From Komarekiella delphini-convector SJRDD-AB1 (GTDB taxonomy: Bacteria; Cyanobacteriota; Cyanobacteriia; Cyanobacteriales; Nostocaceae), in assembly GCF_014831675.1 (NCBI RefSeq), contig NZ_VJXY01000012.1, positions 107,040 to 171,039 of the forward strand: a stretch of DNA of 64,000 bases. The letters are read 5' to 3'. The first letter of the stretch is position 1. Every line of letters starts with the position of its first letter. This document shows positions 44,696 to 53,033 of this stretch, in pieces. Under the pieces are notes generated by a model. The model was not told the origin of the DNA. It was given only the letters and a program-made list of their open reading frames with translations, and did no database searches. The translations under genes were made by a program, and so were the position numbers.

Positions 44696-45757
44696 ATGCT
44701 GCTATTTGAAACCGTTAGAGAAATGGGTCATGAACAAGTTCTCTTCTGTCATGGTAAAAATCCCGACATCAAAGCAATCATTGCCATACATAATACGAAC
44801 TTAGGCCCAGCAATGGGAGCAACAAGACTCTTTCCTTATATCAACGAAGAAGCTGCATTAAAAGACGCTCTCCGTCTCAGTCGTGGCATGACTTACAAAG
44901 CCGCTTGTGCTAATATTCCGGCTGGTGGAGGTAAAGCAGTCATCATTGCTAATCCTGAAAATAAAACAGATGAAATGTTAAGAGCTTACGGACGTTTTGT
45001 TGATAGCCTCAACGGACGTTTTATCACAGGACAAGATGTTAATATTACTCCCCAAGACGTGCGGACAATCAGCAAAGAAACTAAGCATGTAGTTGGAGTC
45101 TCAGAAAAGTCTGGTGGCCCTGCTCCCATCACATCTTTAGGAGTTTTTCTAGGAATTAAAGCTGCTGTAGAGTTTCGTTGGCAGAGCAAAAGACTTGATG
45201 GCATGAAAGTTGCGGTTCAAGGTTTAGGAAATGTCGGTAAAAATCTCTGCCGACACTTGCATGAACATGACATTAAACTTTTTGTTAGCGATGTAGACCC
45301 AGCAAAAACAGAAGAAGTCAGACAACTTTTTGGCGCAACCGTTGTCGAACCAGACGAAATTTACTCTCTTGACGTAGATATCTTTGCTCCTTGTGCTTTA
45401 GGAGGAATTATTAATAGTCATACAATTCCTCTGTTGCAAGCTCCGATTATTGCTGGCGCTGCTAATAATCAGTTAGGCAATGAACAAATACATAGTCAAA
45501 TGCTGGCAGAAAAAGACATTCTTTATAGCCCTGATTATGTAATCAATGCTGGTGGGCTAATCAATGTTTATAACGAAATGATTGGCTACGACGAAGAAAA
45601 AGCCTTTAAGCAAGTGCATAACATTTATGACACGCTACTAGCCATTTTTGATATTGCTAAACAGCAAGGAATGCATACCAACGATGCTGCTAAACGATTA
45701 GCAGAAGACCGGATCATGAACGGTAAACGCAGCCAGTCTAAAGCGATCGCAGCTTAA
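44696..45757 (+). CDS. scyB: Scytonemin biosynthesis tryptophan dehydrogenase ScyB
   Basis: A 353-residue Glu/Leu/Phe/Val dehydrogenase family enzyme. The N-terminal domain has the substrate motif PAGGGKAVIIANP with the catalytic lysine (about 81) and TGQDVNITPQDVRTI. The Rossmann domain has VAVQGLGNVGKNLCRHL (about 176-190). It oxidatively deaminates tryptophan to indole-3-pyruvate with NAD+, giving one of the two substrates of ScyA. The start ATG is at 44696; the gap to scyA is 244 bp and contains a long inverted repeat. Length is normal. Confidence 0.95.
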   Translation: MLLFETVREMGHEQVLFCHGKNPDIKAIIAIHNTNLGPAMGATRLFPYINEEAALKDALRLSRGMTYKAACANIPAGGGKAVIIANPENKTDEMLRAYGRFVDSLNGRFITGQDVNITPQDVRTISKETKHVVGVSEKSGGPAPITSLGVFLGIKAAVEFRWQSKRLDGMKVAVQGLGNVGKNLCRHLHEHDIKLFVSDVDPAKTEEVRQLFGATVVEPDEIYSLDVDIFAPCALGGIINSHTIPLLQAPIIAGAANNQLGNEQIHSQMLAEKDILYSPDYVINAGGLINVYNEMIGYDEEKAFKQVHNIYDTLLAIFDIAKQQGMHTNDAAKRLAEDRIMNGKRSQSKAIAA

Positions 45758-45807
45758 TTGTTAATTTTCAGTAGTTAGCTATTAGCTACTAATTTAAGGA
45801 GTGACCA

Positions 45808-46761
45808 GTGGAAAAAAATACGTTTGCAACATCAGCTTATATTGCTACTTCTCCAGAGAGCGCCTTTGACTACCTTTGCAGTTTAAAAAACTTGGACGAA
45901 TGGACTCTTTATAGCCGGATGAAAGAGCAGATTGACGAAGATACCTGGCTTGGATCTGCATCTGGCTATCACAAAAATCTCTACTATCACGTTAAAAAAC
46001 TAGAGAATCCGCTTTTCTACGGCATTGAATGGCACTGCGGGTTAGAGTATGAGAAATATTTTCAGGTTTATCCTGTTTTGCTGTTTCCTCCTGACTACAT
46101 CGAGCCAGGAACAGACGAAAAAGGCGTGTACTTTCACTGGTTGAGCTTTGTCGATCCAAAACGGCAAACTCAGATGATTATGCAGGGAATTCATACAGTA
46201 CACACTTCTGAGTGTCGTTCTCTCAAAGGTAATTTGGAACGTAAGGCTGGTCATACCGCAGCAGCAAAAGGGCGCTACTTTATTGATACTGATACCATCT
46301 ATGTTGATGCCCCAATTGAAATTGGAATTGAATACTTAAAAGACTTACGAAATATAGATGAGTGGGCACATTTACTACAACCAAATGGCGATATTACTTC
46401 TGAATCAGGTGAATTTAAGGATGAATACGACCAGAAGGTAAAAGTTTCTGTGCGGTTACATTCTCTGAGTAAATATTATTTGCTTGAGCAAGAACACTTT
46501 TATCCAGACTACGAATATTATCAGCGCTCTGTAGCGTTACTTATTCCAACCGCCTATGCTTTCGCTGACCCAGAGGCTTCTGGTTTTATCCTGCACCGGA
46601 TCACATTCTGGAAAACAGGTGAAGCTTTTACTCACGGCAAACTCCAGATTGAGGACTTTGGCGCTGAGAGCATGAATATTAAACGTCTTGTTGAAGGCAA
46701 AGCTGGCAATCTTCAGTCGTTTGATCGGGGGATGAGCTACATACCAAAAACGGGCTATTAG
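45808..46761 (+). CDS. scyC: Scytonemin biosynthesis cyclase ScyC
   Basis: A 317-residue protein of the scytonemin-specific ScyC family, which cyclises and decarboxylates the ScyA product to the tricyclic ketone monomer. The sequence shows an internal duplication. The first half begins FATSAYIATSPESAFDYLCS with LKNLDEWTLYSRM, and the second half begins DTDTIYVDAPIEIGIEYLKD with LRNIDEWAHLLQP; both resemble SRPBCC/START-like modules. Start is GTG at 45808 with AAGGAG 8 bp upstream. It lies 50 bp after scyB. The stop codon TAG (46759-46761) is inside an 18-bp hairpin. Confidence 0.95.
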   Translation: MEKNTFATSAYIATSPESAFDYLCSLKNLDEWTLYSRMKEQIDEDTWLGSASGYHKNLYYHVKKLENPLFYGIEWHCGLEYEKYFQVYPVLLFPPDYIEPGTDEKGVYFHWLSFVDPKRQTQMIMQGIHTVHTSECRSLKGNLERKAGHTAAAKGRYFIDTDTIYVDAPIEIGIEYLKDLRNIDEWAHLLQPNGDITSESGEFKDEYDQKVKVSVRLHSLSKYYLLEQEHFYPDYEYYQRSVALLIPTAYAFADPEASGFILHRITFWKTGEAFTHGKLQIEDFGAESMNIKRLVEGKAGNLQSFDRGMSYIPKTGY

Positions 46762-46797
46762 ATCCCCGACTTCTTAAAAAAGTCGGGGATCTAATAG
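46755..46797. repeat. Hairpin repeat family A, copy 3 (over scyC stop codon)
   Basis: A perfect 18-bp inverted repeat, CTATTAGATCCCCGACTT (46755-46772) and AAGTCGGGGATCTAATAG (46780-46797), with a 7-nt loop. It begins two codons before the end of scyC and includes its TAG stop (46759-46761). It ends 5 bp before the scyD ribosome binding site AGGAG (46803-46807). The core is shared with the copies at 4323 and 30244. In the mRNA it would form a very stable stem between scyC and scyD. Confidence 0.85.
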
Positions 46798-46814
46798 CTG
46801 CCAGGAGACAAAAT

Positions 46815-48071
46815 ATGAAATTTAAGCTACTTACTGTTACTTTCCTCGCTTTTTGTGTTGCCGCTGTTTCTGAAACGAAAGCTGCACAAGCCGCATCCTT
46901 TTCTGTAATTGCTGATGGTCTAGAGAATGCCGGAGGGTTAAGCTTTAGTTCTGATGGTAGTCTCTATGTTACAGAGGCAGGAATAGGAGGAAATGGGGCT
47001 TGCGTTCCGCCACCAAGTGGTCAAGGCGATTCTTTATGCTATGGCACAAGTGGTGCAGTTACGAAAGTTGAGAATGGTAAAACCAAGCGTGTACTTACAG
47101 GACTCCCTTCTTTAGCGTTACCAGATGGTACTGGAGCAGCTGGGCCTCGTGATATCCAATTTGATGCCACAGGCAAACCTTATGTTTTAGTTGGGTATGG
47201 TGCTAATCCGACCTTTCGCGATCGCAATCTCGGTAAAACTGACCTCGGAAAAATCATCACTCCTGACTTCAAAACCAATTCTTGGACAAGTGTTGCCGAT
47301 CTAGCTAACTATGAACTCGCTAACAACCCTGATGGGAGTGATTTAAGTAGTAATCCTTTGGGTTTTGTAATCGATGGCAACAAACTTGTTGCGGCTGATG
47401 CAGGTGCAAACGACTTACTCAGCGTGAAAACTGATGGCAGTAATTTGCAGGCTTTAGCGGCGTTTCCCCCAGAGATATTAACTAATCCAGTGTTCCCACC
47501 TGCCGATACCCCATCCAATGAACCGGCACAAGTGCCATCTGGTAGTGAAACGCCGCCATCGCTTCCTATTCAATCAGTACCCTCAAGTGTAGCCAAAGGC
47601 CCCGATGGCGCTTATTATATCAGCCAATTTACTGGTTTTCCCTTTCCAGAAGGTGGCGCAAAAATCTATCGTGTTGATGCTGATGGCACGACAGTTTATG
47701 CAGATGGTTTGACTCAACTAACAGACTTGACATTTGATACTGCGGGCAATTTGTATGCTTTGCAGTACGCCAATGAGTCAGCTTGGAAGGGTAATTTAGA
47801 TGGTTCGGTGATCAAAATAGCTGCTGATGGAACTCGTACAACCATCCTCAGTGGCAATGGATTAGAGTCACCTAGCGCCTTGACAATTGGCCCTGATGGT
47901 GAAATTTACGTCACAAATCGAGGCGATCGTCCTGACAGTGGGCAAGTTCTCAAAATTGAAAATATAGAGTCTGTCCCTGAACCTAGTTCGACTTTAGGCA
48001 TATTAACAGGCGCTTTGGGTCTTGGTTGGTTGCATAAGAAAAGAGCTACTAAAGCTTTAACGCTCAAGTAA
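46815..48071 (+). CDS. scyD: ScyD/ScyE family beta-propeller protein ScyD
   Basis: A 418-residue secreted protein. A signal peptide (about 1-27, LLTVTFLAFCVAAVSETKAAQA) is followed by a beta-propeller-like body (LSFSSDGSLYVTEAGIGGNGAC, DIQFDATGKPYVLVGYG, LTFDTAGNLYALQY, LTIGPDGEIYVTNRGDRPD). The C-terminus has the PEP-CTERM pattern: VPEPSSTLG, a hydrophobic stretch (ILTGALGLGWL) and a basic tail (HKKRATKALTLK). Its exact function in scytonemin assembly is not known; a role in the periplasm or outside is inferred from the signal and sorting tail. RBS AGGAG at 46803. It is a tandem paralogue of ScyE. Confidence 0.92.
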   Translation: MKFKLLTVTFLAFCVAAVSETKAAQAASFSVIADGLENAGGLSFSSDGSLYVTEAGIGGNGACVPPPSGQGDSLCYGTSGAVTKVENGKTKRVLTGLPSLALPDGTGAAGPRDIQFDATGKPYVLVGYGANPTFRDRNLGKTDLGKIITPDFKTNSWTSVADLANYELANNPDGSDLSSNPLGFVIDGNKLVAADAGANDLLSVKTDGSNLQALAAFPPEILTNPVFPPADTPSNEPAQVPSGSETPPSLPIQSVPSSVAKGPDGAYYISQFTGFPFPEGGAKIYRVDADGTTVYADGLTQLTDLTFDTAGNLYALQYANESAWKGNLDGSVIKIAADGTRTTILSGNGLESPSALTIGPDGEIYVTNRGDRPDSGQVLKIENIESVPEPSSTLGILTGALGLGWLHKKRATKALTLK

Positions 48072-48159
48072 AAGACCTGCATCTGCTACGAACTAGAATT
48101 CACTGTCTTTAAAACTATAAAAGTTTCCACAAATCACTAATTTCTTAATCTCAAAAGGT

Positions 48160-49539
48160 ATGAAACTCAAGTCATTTGCTCTTACATCCGTTACATTCTG
48201 TTTTACTGCAATTTGTGGAACATCAGCCGCACAAGCTGCAAGCCTAACGACTGTTCTCGATGGGGTCAGCAATATCCGGGGTATTAGCTTTGGCCCTGAT
48301 GGAAGTCTCTATGCAACAGAGCCAGGTATTGGAGGAAACGGGAATTGCCAGCCATCTCCGAGTGCAATATTTCAACCTCTGTGTGCAGGCAATACTGGTT
48401 CACTCGTTAAACTCTCACCAAATGGTACAAAAACGCGTCTACTTAATAACTTTGTGTCTCTAGCAGAACAACCCAGCGGCAACCAAGGGGCCGGTATTCA
48501 AGACTTGCAATTCGACTCTAAAGGGAATGCTTATCTGCTAACTGGGTTTGCTGGTTATCCAGGAAACCGCGATAAAGAAACACTTGCTCTTGGCTCTAAA
48601 TACCCTATCCCAGAAACACAACTTAAGGTCTTCCCACCATCCACACCCGATAAAGTTTTGAATGCCCCGGAGTTAGGAAAACTGTACAAAGTTGACTTGA
48701 ACACTGGATCTCTCAACAGTATTTTCGACTTTGGCAAGTATGAAATTATCAATAATCCAGATGGCCAGGATGTAGTTAGTAATCCCTTCGATATGGCTAT
48801 TAATGGCGATACTGCTTATGTAGTTGATGGGGGTGGAAACGCTGCTTACAAAATTAAACTTGATGGCAGTGATGCCCAAGCGATCGCAATTCCTAAGAAC
48901 GTCCTTAGTGCCTCACTGTTGCCATCTGCACCACCAGGGCAAGAGTTACCTCCAGAGCTAGTAGAGGCACTTCCAGGGCTAGTAGAACAGCTTCCTGGAG
49001 GAAAAATAGCGGTTCAATCAGTACCTACAGGTGGCGCAATTGGTCCCGATGGAGCTTTATACGTTGGTGAATATACGGGTTTTCCTTATCCAGAAGATCA
49101 ATCACGGATTTTCCGCATCGGCGACGATGGAAAGCCAGAGGTTTTTCTAGATGGGTTTACACACATTACTGACCTCACCTTTGATGATGAAGGTAATTTG
49201 TTAGTCCTACAATTCAGCGATAACTCTCAGTTAGAAGGTGATTTACGGTTCCTTCCTGGTTCTCTCATCAAAGTTGCTCCTGATGGCACTCGCACAACAG
49301 TTGTTGCAGCTGGTGAAGGGCTAGAGTCGGCTGCTGGAATTGATATTGGGCCTGACGGCAAAATTTATATCAGCAAACGCGGTGTTGGCCCAGAACTAGG
49401 GTCAGTTGTTCGGGTGGATAGCAGCGAACCTGTTCCTGAACCTGCTTCTATCTTGGGCGTCGTAACAGCTGCCGGTTTAGGCGCGGCTGCCAAGATGAAG
49501 CGCAAGCGCAAAGAATCAGCTAAGGCAGAGATAGCCTAA
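48160..49539 (+). CDS. scyE: ScyD/ScyE family beta-propeller protein ScyE
   Basis: A 459-residue secreted protein clearly related to ScyD along its length: signal peptide (ALTSVTFCFTAICGTSAAQA), ISFGPDGSLYATEPGIGGNGNC, a longer loop (about 120-175), IQSVPTGGAIGPDGALYVGEYTGFPYPE, LTFDDEGNLLVLQFS and DIGPDGKIYISKRGVGPELG. It ends with VPEPASILG, a hydrophobic stretch and a basic tail (KMKRKRKESAKAEIA), the PEP-CTERM pattern. It is probably exported and anchored or sorted at the cell surface. The role in scytonemin formation is unproven. It starts 88 bp after scyD; an AAAGG site lies before the ATG. Confidence 0.92.
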   Translation: MKLKSFALTSVTFCFTAICGTSAAQAASLTTVLDGVSNIRGISFGPDGSLYATEPGIGGNGNCQPSPSAIFQPLCAGNTGSLVKLSPNGTKTRLLNNFVSLAEQPSGNQGAGIQDLQFDSKGNAYLLTGFAGYPGNRDKETLALGSKYPIPETQLKVFPPSTPDKVLNAPELGKLYKVDLNTGSLNSIFDFGKYEIINNPDGQDVVSNPFDMAINGDTAYVVDGGGNAAYKIKLDGSDAQAIAIPKNVLSASLLPSAPPGQELPPELVEALPGLVEQLPGGKIAVQSVPTGGAIGPDGALYVGEYTGFPYPEDQSRIFRIGDDGKPEVFLDGFTHITDLTFDDEGNLLVLQFSDNSQLEGDLRFLPGSLIKVAPDGTRTTVVAAGEGLESAAGIDIGPDGKIYISKRGVGPELGSVVRVDSSEPVPEPASILGVVTAAGLGAAAKMKRKRKESAKAEIA

Positions 49540-49883
49540 CACCACTTTAAATTTTGGCTTTTAGTAAGGGTTTAAACCCTTACTAAAAATCCATTTAACC
49601 TAAACAAGCAGGACATAAAAAGTATGGGATTAGTTGCAAAAAAATTGTAGGTTGGGTTGACGTAAGGAAACCCAACATTGATAAGGGTATTGGGTTGAGC
49701 AAGGCGAAACCCCACCTAAATCTGACTTTGCCAGGTAAAAGTTAAAAAATAAACTGCTGTCTCACATAGAAAGTTGCATTTCAAAAATGAAGCAGCAGCC
49801 TGAATTCTCAAATTCCCAAACTGGGTCTGGGGACAAAATTAGTCTAGGAAGAGTATAGCTCATACAACTAGGACTTCAAACTC
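49540..49883. other. Repeat-filled gap between scyE and scyF
   Basis: No gene. It contains a perfect palindrome TTAGTAAGGGTTTAAACCCTTACTAA (49561-49586), a GTAGGTTGGGTTGACG-type dispersed repeat with its inverted partner (GTTGGGTTGAC.../AACCCAAC, about 49649-49720), and CTGCTG/CAGCAG arms near 49755-49798. It separates the scyF promoter or leader from scyE. Confidence 0.65.
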
Positions 49884-51056
49884 ATGGAATTAGTCAAAAA
49901 TTTGTCAATCGGCGTTCTTGGTGCCGGATTTATGGTGTTAGGAACAGCTGCCCAAGCTTTGTCTGTAACCTTAACCTACGAGCGCTCTATCGGTAGCCCT
50001 GGTTTTGGGCCTGGTCAACTCTTTGTTCCTCAAGGCATAGAAGTGGATGACGCTGGGAATACTTTAATCAGTAACGGTCGCGGTCTGAATCCAGACGGCA
50101 GTTTTAACCCAAACATTGGTAACAAGGTCGAGGTATTTAACCCCAAGGGAAAATATATCGGAGCAATTGGTAAGGGTGGCAAAGGGCCTGGCGAATTTGA
50201 CGAGCCAGCAGCTCTAGGAATCTCTCCGCAAACTAAGAATTTGTATGTAGGAGATGTTTTTAATAATCGCGTTAATGTCTTCGATCCCAAAGGTAAATTT
50301 GTTAAATCATTTGGCTCATTTGGTGGTCTTAAAGAGGGTAGAGCCTTCTTTGGGCCATCTGGTGTGACATTTGATAAAACAGGCAATGTGTATGTGGGTG
50401 ATTTTAGCGGCGACAAAATCAATAAATACACTCCAGACGGTGAGCTGATTAGTTCAATTGGTACTACTGGTACTGAACCTGGACAGTTCCAAGGGCCAGC
50501 AGGTATCAGAATCTCTCCAGTTAGTGGAAACTTCTTTGTGAGTGACCAGTTTAACAACCGCGTTCAGGTACTCAGTCCAGAAGGTAAATCTATCTTAACA
50601 TTTGGTAAACAAGGTAATGGAAATGGAGAATTTAATCAGCCAATTGGTTTAGAAGTAGATGAGTTTGAGAATATTTATGTGGCTGATTCTATTAATAGCC
50701 GCGTTCAAGTATTCGATAAAAACGGTAAATTCTTGACTGCATTTGGTAAACCTTCTGGAGCAACACCTCCTCAATTAGGTGAGCCACCCTTTGGCGACCC
50801 CCTCGACTTGACACCAGGTACATTTAACTGGACTGGTGGCACCACCTACAAAGATGGCAAGTTGTATGTAGGCGATTTCTTCCAAGGTCGCGTTCAAGTA
50901 TTAAGCGTAGAGGGCGCAGCCCCAGTGCCAGAACCAGCTTCAACTTTAGGTTTTGTATTATTTGGAGTTGGGACTACTGCTGTGAAAATGCGAAAAAATA
51001 GACAGAAAAAGACAGCTATTAGTTTAGAGAAAGAACTAGCAAAAACTGCTGTATAA
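49884..51056 (+). CDS. scyF: NHL-repeat beta-propeller protein ScyF
   Basis: A 390-residue secreted protein with a signal peptide (LSIGVLGAGFMVLGTAAQA) and about six NHL repeats; each has the pattern FGKxGxGxGEFxxPxGIxVDxxGNIYVADxxNxRVQVF, for example FNQPIGLEVDEFENIYVAD and NNRVQVLSPEG. It ends with VPEPASTLG, a hydrophobic stretch (FVLFGVGTTAV) and a basic tail, so it is the third PEP-CTERM-type protein of the locus. NHL propellers bind ligands or proteins; the role in scytonemin assembly is unknown. It is 344 bp after scyE, so it may have its own promoter. Start ATG 49884. Confidence 0.92.
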   Translation: MELVKNLSIGVLGAGFMVLGTAAQALSVTLTYERSIGSPGFGPGQLFVPQGIEVDDAGNTLISNGRGLNPDGSFNPNIGNKVEVFNPKGKYIGAIGKGGKGPGEFDEPAALGISPQTKNLYVGDVFNNRVNVFDPKGKFVKSFGSFGGLKEGRAFFGPSGVTFDKTGNVYVGDFSGDKINKYTPDGELISSIGTTGTEPGQFQGPAGIRISPVSGNFFVSDQFNNRVQVLSPEGKSILTFGKQGNGNGEFNQPIGLEVDEFENIYVADSINSRVQVFDKNGKFLTAFGKPSGATPPQLGEPPFGDPLDLTPGTFNWTGGTTYKDGKLYVGDFFQGRVQVLSVEGAAPVPEPASTLGFVLFGVGTTAVKMRKNRQKKTAISLEKELAKTAV

Positions 51057-51212
51057 CTACTTTACTAGTCTCTTTTTGAGAGTAGAGCAAACCTCAAACT
51101 TTATTTAAACCAATGTAAGGAGTTCGTATTAAGACAACATTAGTCTTTGATGCGATCGCCTTACACATTCCTTATCTAGCATTATGTTTTGACACTATTG
51201 AGGACAGGGAAA

Positions 51213-52268
51213 ATGCCTTTGAAATCCTCTTATTCAGATAAGCTTAAACAAACTTACCAAAACTTGATTGCCTTACTGAGCGATCGCCTATCATTATTAG
51301 CAACATCAGAACTTCCTTGTTTTGAAGAACAACTTGCTGATGTGGCTCAAGAACTTGCTCAAGCTGGCATTCCTGAGTCTGTTTGGGTAAGTCTAGTGAA
51401 TGGTTGTTATGCCACACTTACCCCTGCAACATCAATAAATCATATCAAATCCCGACAAGTTACCATCATCGGCGGACATGGCCGGATGGGAAGATTATTT
51501 AGAGAGCAACTTTCGGCGGTAGGTCATAACGTCAGTGTTCTTGAACAAGAGGATTGGGATTATGCAGATCAATTATTAAATCAAGCAGAACTAGTATTAG
51601 TTAGCGTTCCAATTGAACAAACAGTTGATGTTATCAAACGTGCAGCTAAATATCTATCCCCAACTACAGCTTTATGCGACATCACAAGTATCAAGACTCA
51701 GCCAACTCAAGCAATGCTCGAACACCATTCGGGGTCTGTAATGGGATTACATCCTATGTTTGGACCAAATATAAAATCGTTTTTAGGACAGAAAGTAGTA
51801 GTATGTCCAGGTCGAAACGATGATTCATTTCAATGGCTCTTAGACTTCATTAAAAGTCAAGGTGGAGAGTTAATTGTTTGCACACCTGAAGAACATGACC
51901 AAATGATGGTAATTATTCAAGCAACGCAACACTTCTGTAGATTTAGTCTTGGCGTATTCTTAACACAAGCAAAAATTGATATAGACCGCAGTTTAACAAT
52001 GTCTACACCCAGTTATCGGCAAGAAATTGACATTCTTAAACGTTTGTTTTCTCAAAACCCTCACTTATGTGTTGACATCATGCTAGCTACAGAAGAAAGA
52101 TGTCAAGCAATTAGCTCTTTAGCTAATACTTACAGCCGCCTAGCAAGACTAGTAGCAAGTAAAGATAGAGCCGCCCTAATTCAAGAGTTTGAAGGGACTC
52201 AAAGCTCTTTCCCTCAGTTTCAAACTATGCCTGAAGATACTACTTATAACGCTCTGCTCCCTATATGA
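51213..52268 (+). CDS. tyrA: T-protein-like prephenate dehydrogenase (scytonemin cluster TyrA)
   Basis: A 351-residue enzyme with the sequence features of the enterobacterial T-protein: VTIIGGHGRMGRLF, VLVSVPIEQTVDVI, MGLHPMFGPN, EEHDQMMVIIQATQHFCRF and SSP-like STPSYRQEI. It makes p-hydroxyphenylpyruvate from prephenate, the second substrate of ScyA. The N-terminal ~75 residues resemble the AroQ mutase domain (YQNLIALLSDRLSLLATSE) but lack its Arg and Lys catalytic residues, so mutase activity is doubtful. ATG 51213, after GAGGACAGGG, is preferred over TTG 51189. It follows scyF by about 156 bp. Confidence 0.9.
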   Translation: MPLKSSYSDKLKQTYQNLIALLSDRLSLLATSELPCFEEQLADVAQELAQAGIPESVWVSLVNGCYATLTPATSINHIKSRQVTIIGGHGRMGRLFREQLSAVGHNVSVLEQEDWDYADQLLNQAELVLVSVPIEQTVDVIKRAAKYLSPTTALCDITSIKTQPTQAMLEHHSGSVMGLHPMFGPNIKSFLGQKVVVCPGRNDDSFQWLLDFIKSQGGELIVCTPEEHDQMMVIIQATQHFCRFSLGVFLTQAKIDIDRSLTMSTPSYRQEIDILKRLFSQNPHLCVDIMLATEERCQAISSLANTYSRLARLVASKDRAALIQEFEGTQSSFPQFQTMPEDTTYNALLPI

Positions 52269-52388
52269 TAAATGGCAGGGTAGTTACCATGAAAATACAT
52301 TCCCTGCTAAAAGCTGTTAACAAGAAACGCCTCTACGAAAGTAATTTAATTATTGCAATAAAACCTCAGCATTTGAGTAGTAAAAACT

Positions 52389-53033
52389 ATGCTGATTGAC
52401 ATATTTCATGATACTGTTTGCCCTTGGTGCAGAATCGGTAAAAAGCATCTTTTTGATGCACTGGCACAATGGCAAGAAAAAGCGGTGACTATCCGCTGGC
52501 ATCCTTTTCTTCTTGATAATACCGTTCCGCCTTCTGGGTACGAATTTCGGAGCTTTATGCAAGAAAGAAAAGGTATTGGAGCGGCAGAACTACAGTATCT
52601 ATTTGATTCCACGCGACGCGCAGGTGAGGCAGCAGGAGTCAAGCTAAATTTTGACAAAATTCGTTTGGCTGTCAATACTAAGCTCTCCCACAGACTAATT
52701 AATCTAGCACCAGCAAATAGAAAAAATGATGTTGTAGAAGCAATTTATAAAGCTTATTTTGAAGATGGTTTAAACATTGGAGATATTAACATTCTTACTG
52801 CTATAGGTACAGCTTATCAAATGGAACCTACCGAATTACGGTTGCAATTGAGTGACAATACTCTGGTTGATATTGTGGCTGAATCACAGTTTGCTCGGTC
52901 GATAGGTATTACCAGCGTGCCATTCTTTATCATCAATAATCAAGTCCAGGTAAATGGTTCTGGTTCTGTGGAGGTATTCCTTCAAGCTTTGAATCGTGCC
53001 GCACTTACAGAAAAATCAGCAAAAATATGGTGA
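52389..53033 (+). CDS. DsbA family (FrnE-like) oxidoreductase
   Basis: A 214-residue thioredoxin-fold protein with C11-P-W-C14 (HDTVCPWCRIGKKHL), a helical insert domain and a cis-proline in ITSVPFFIINN. There is no signal peptide, so it is probably cytoplasmic like FrnE. The matching gene in the Nostoc punctiforme cluster is called dsbA. Its role in scytonemin biosynthesis is unproven. It overlaps the following cyclase gene by 7 bp (stop at 53033, next ATG at 53027), hence tightly co-translated. Confidence 0.88.
   Translation: MLIDIFHDTVCPWCRIGKKHLFDALAQWQEKAVTIRWHPFLLDNTVPPSGYEFRSFMQERKGIGAAELQYLFDSTRRAGEAAGVKLNFDKIRLAVNTKLSHRLINLAPANRKNDVVEAIYKAYFEDGLNIGDINILTAIGTAYQMEPTELRLQLSDNTLVDIVAESQFARSIGITSVPFFIINNQVQVNGSGSVEVFLQALNRAALTEKSAKIW

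Noticed and set aside
50030-50557. 175-residue minus-strand frame opposite scyF
   Set aside because: It mirrors the NHL repeats of scyF; proline/serine-rich low-complexity product without start signal, so a shadow of the real gene.
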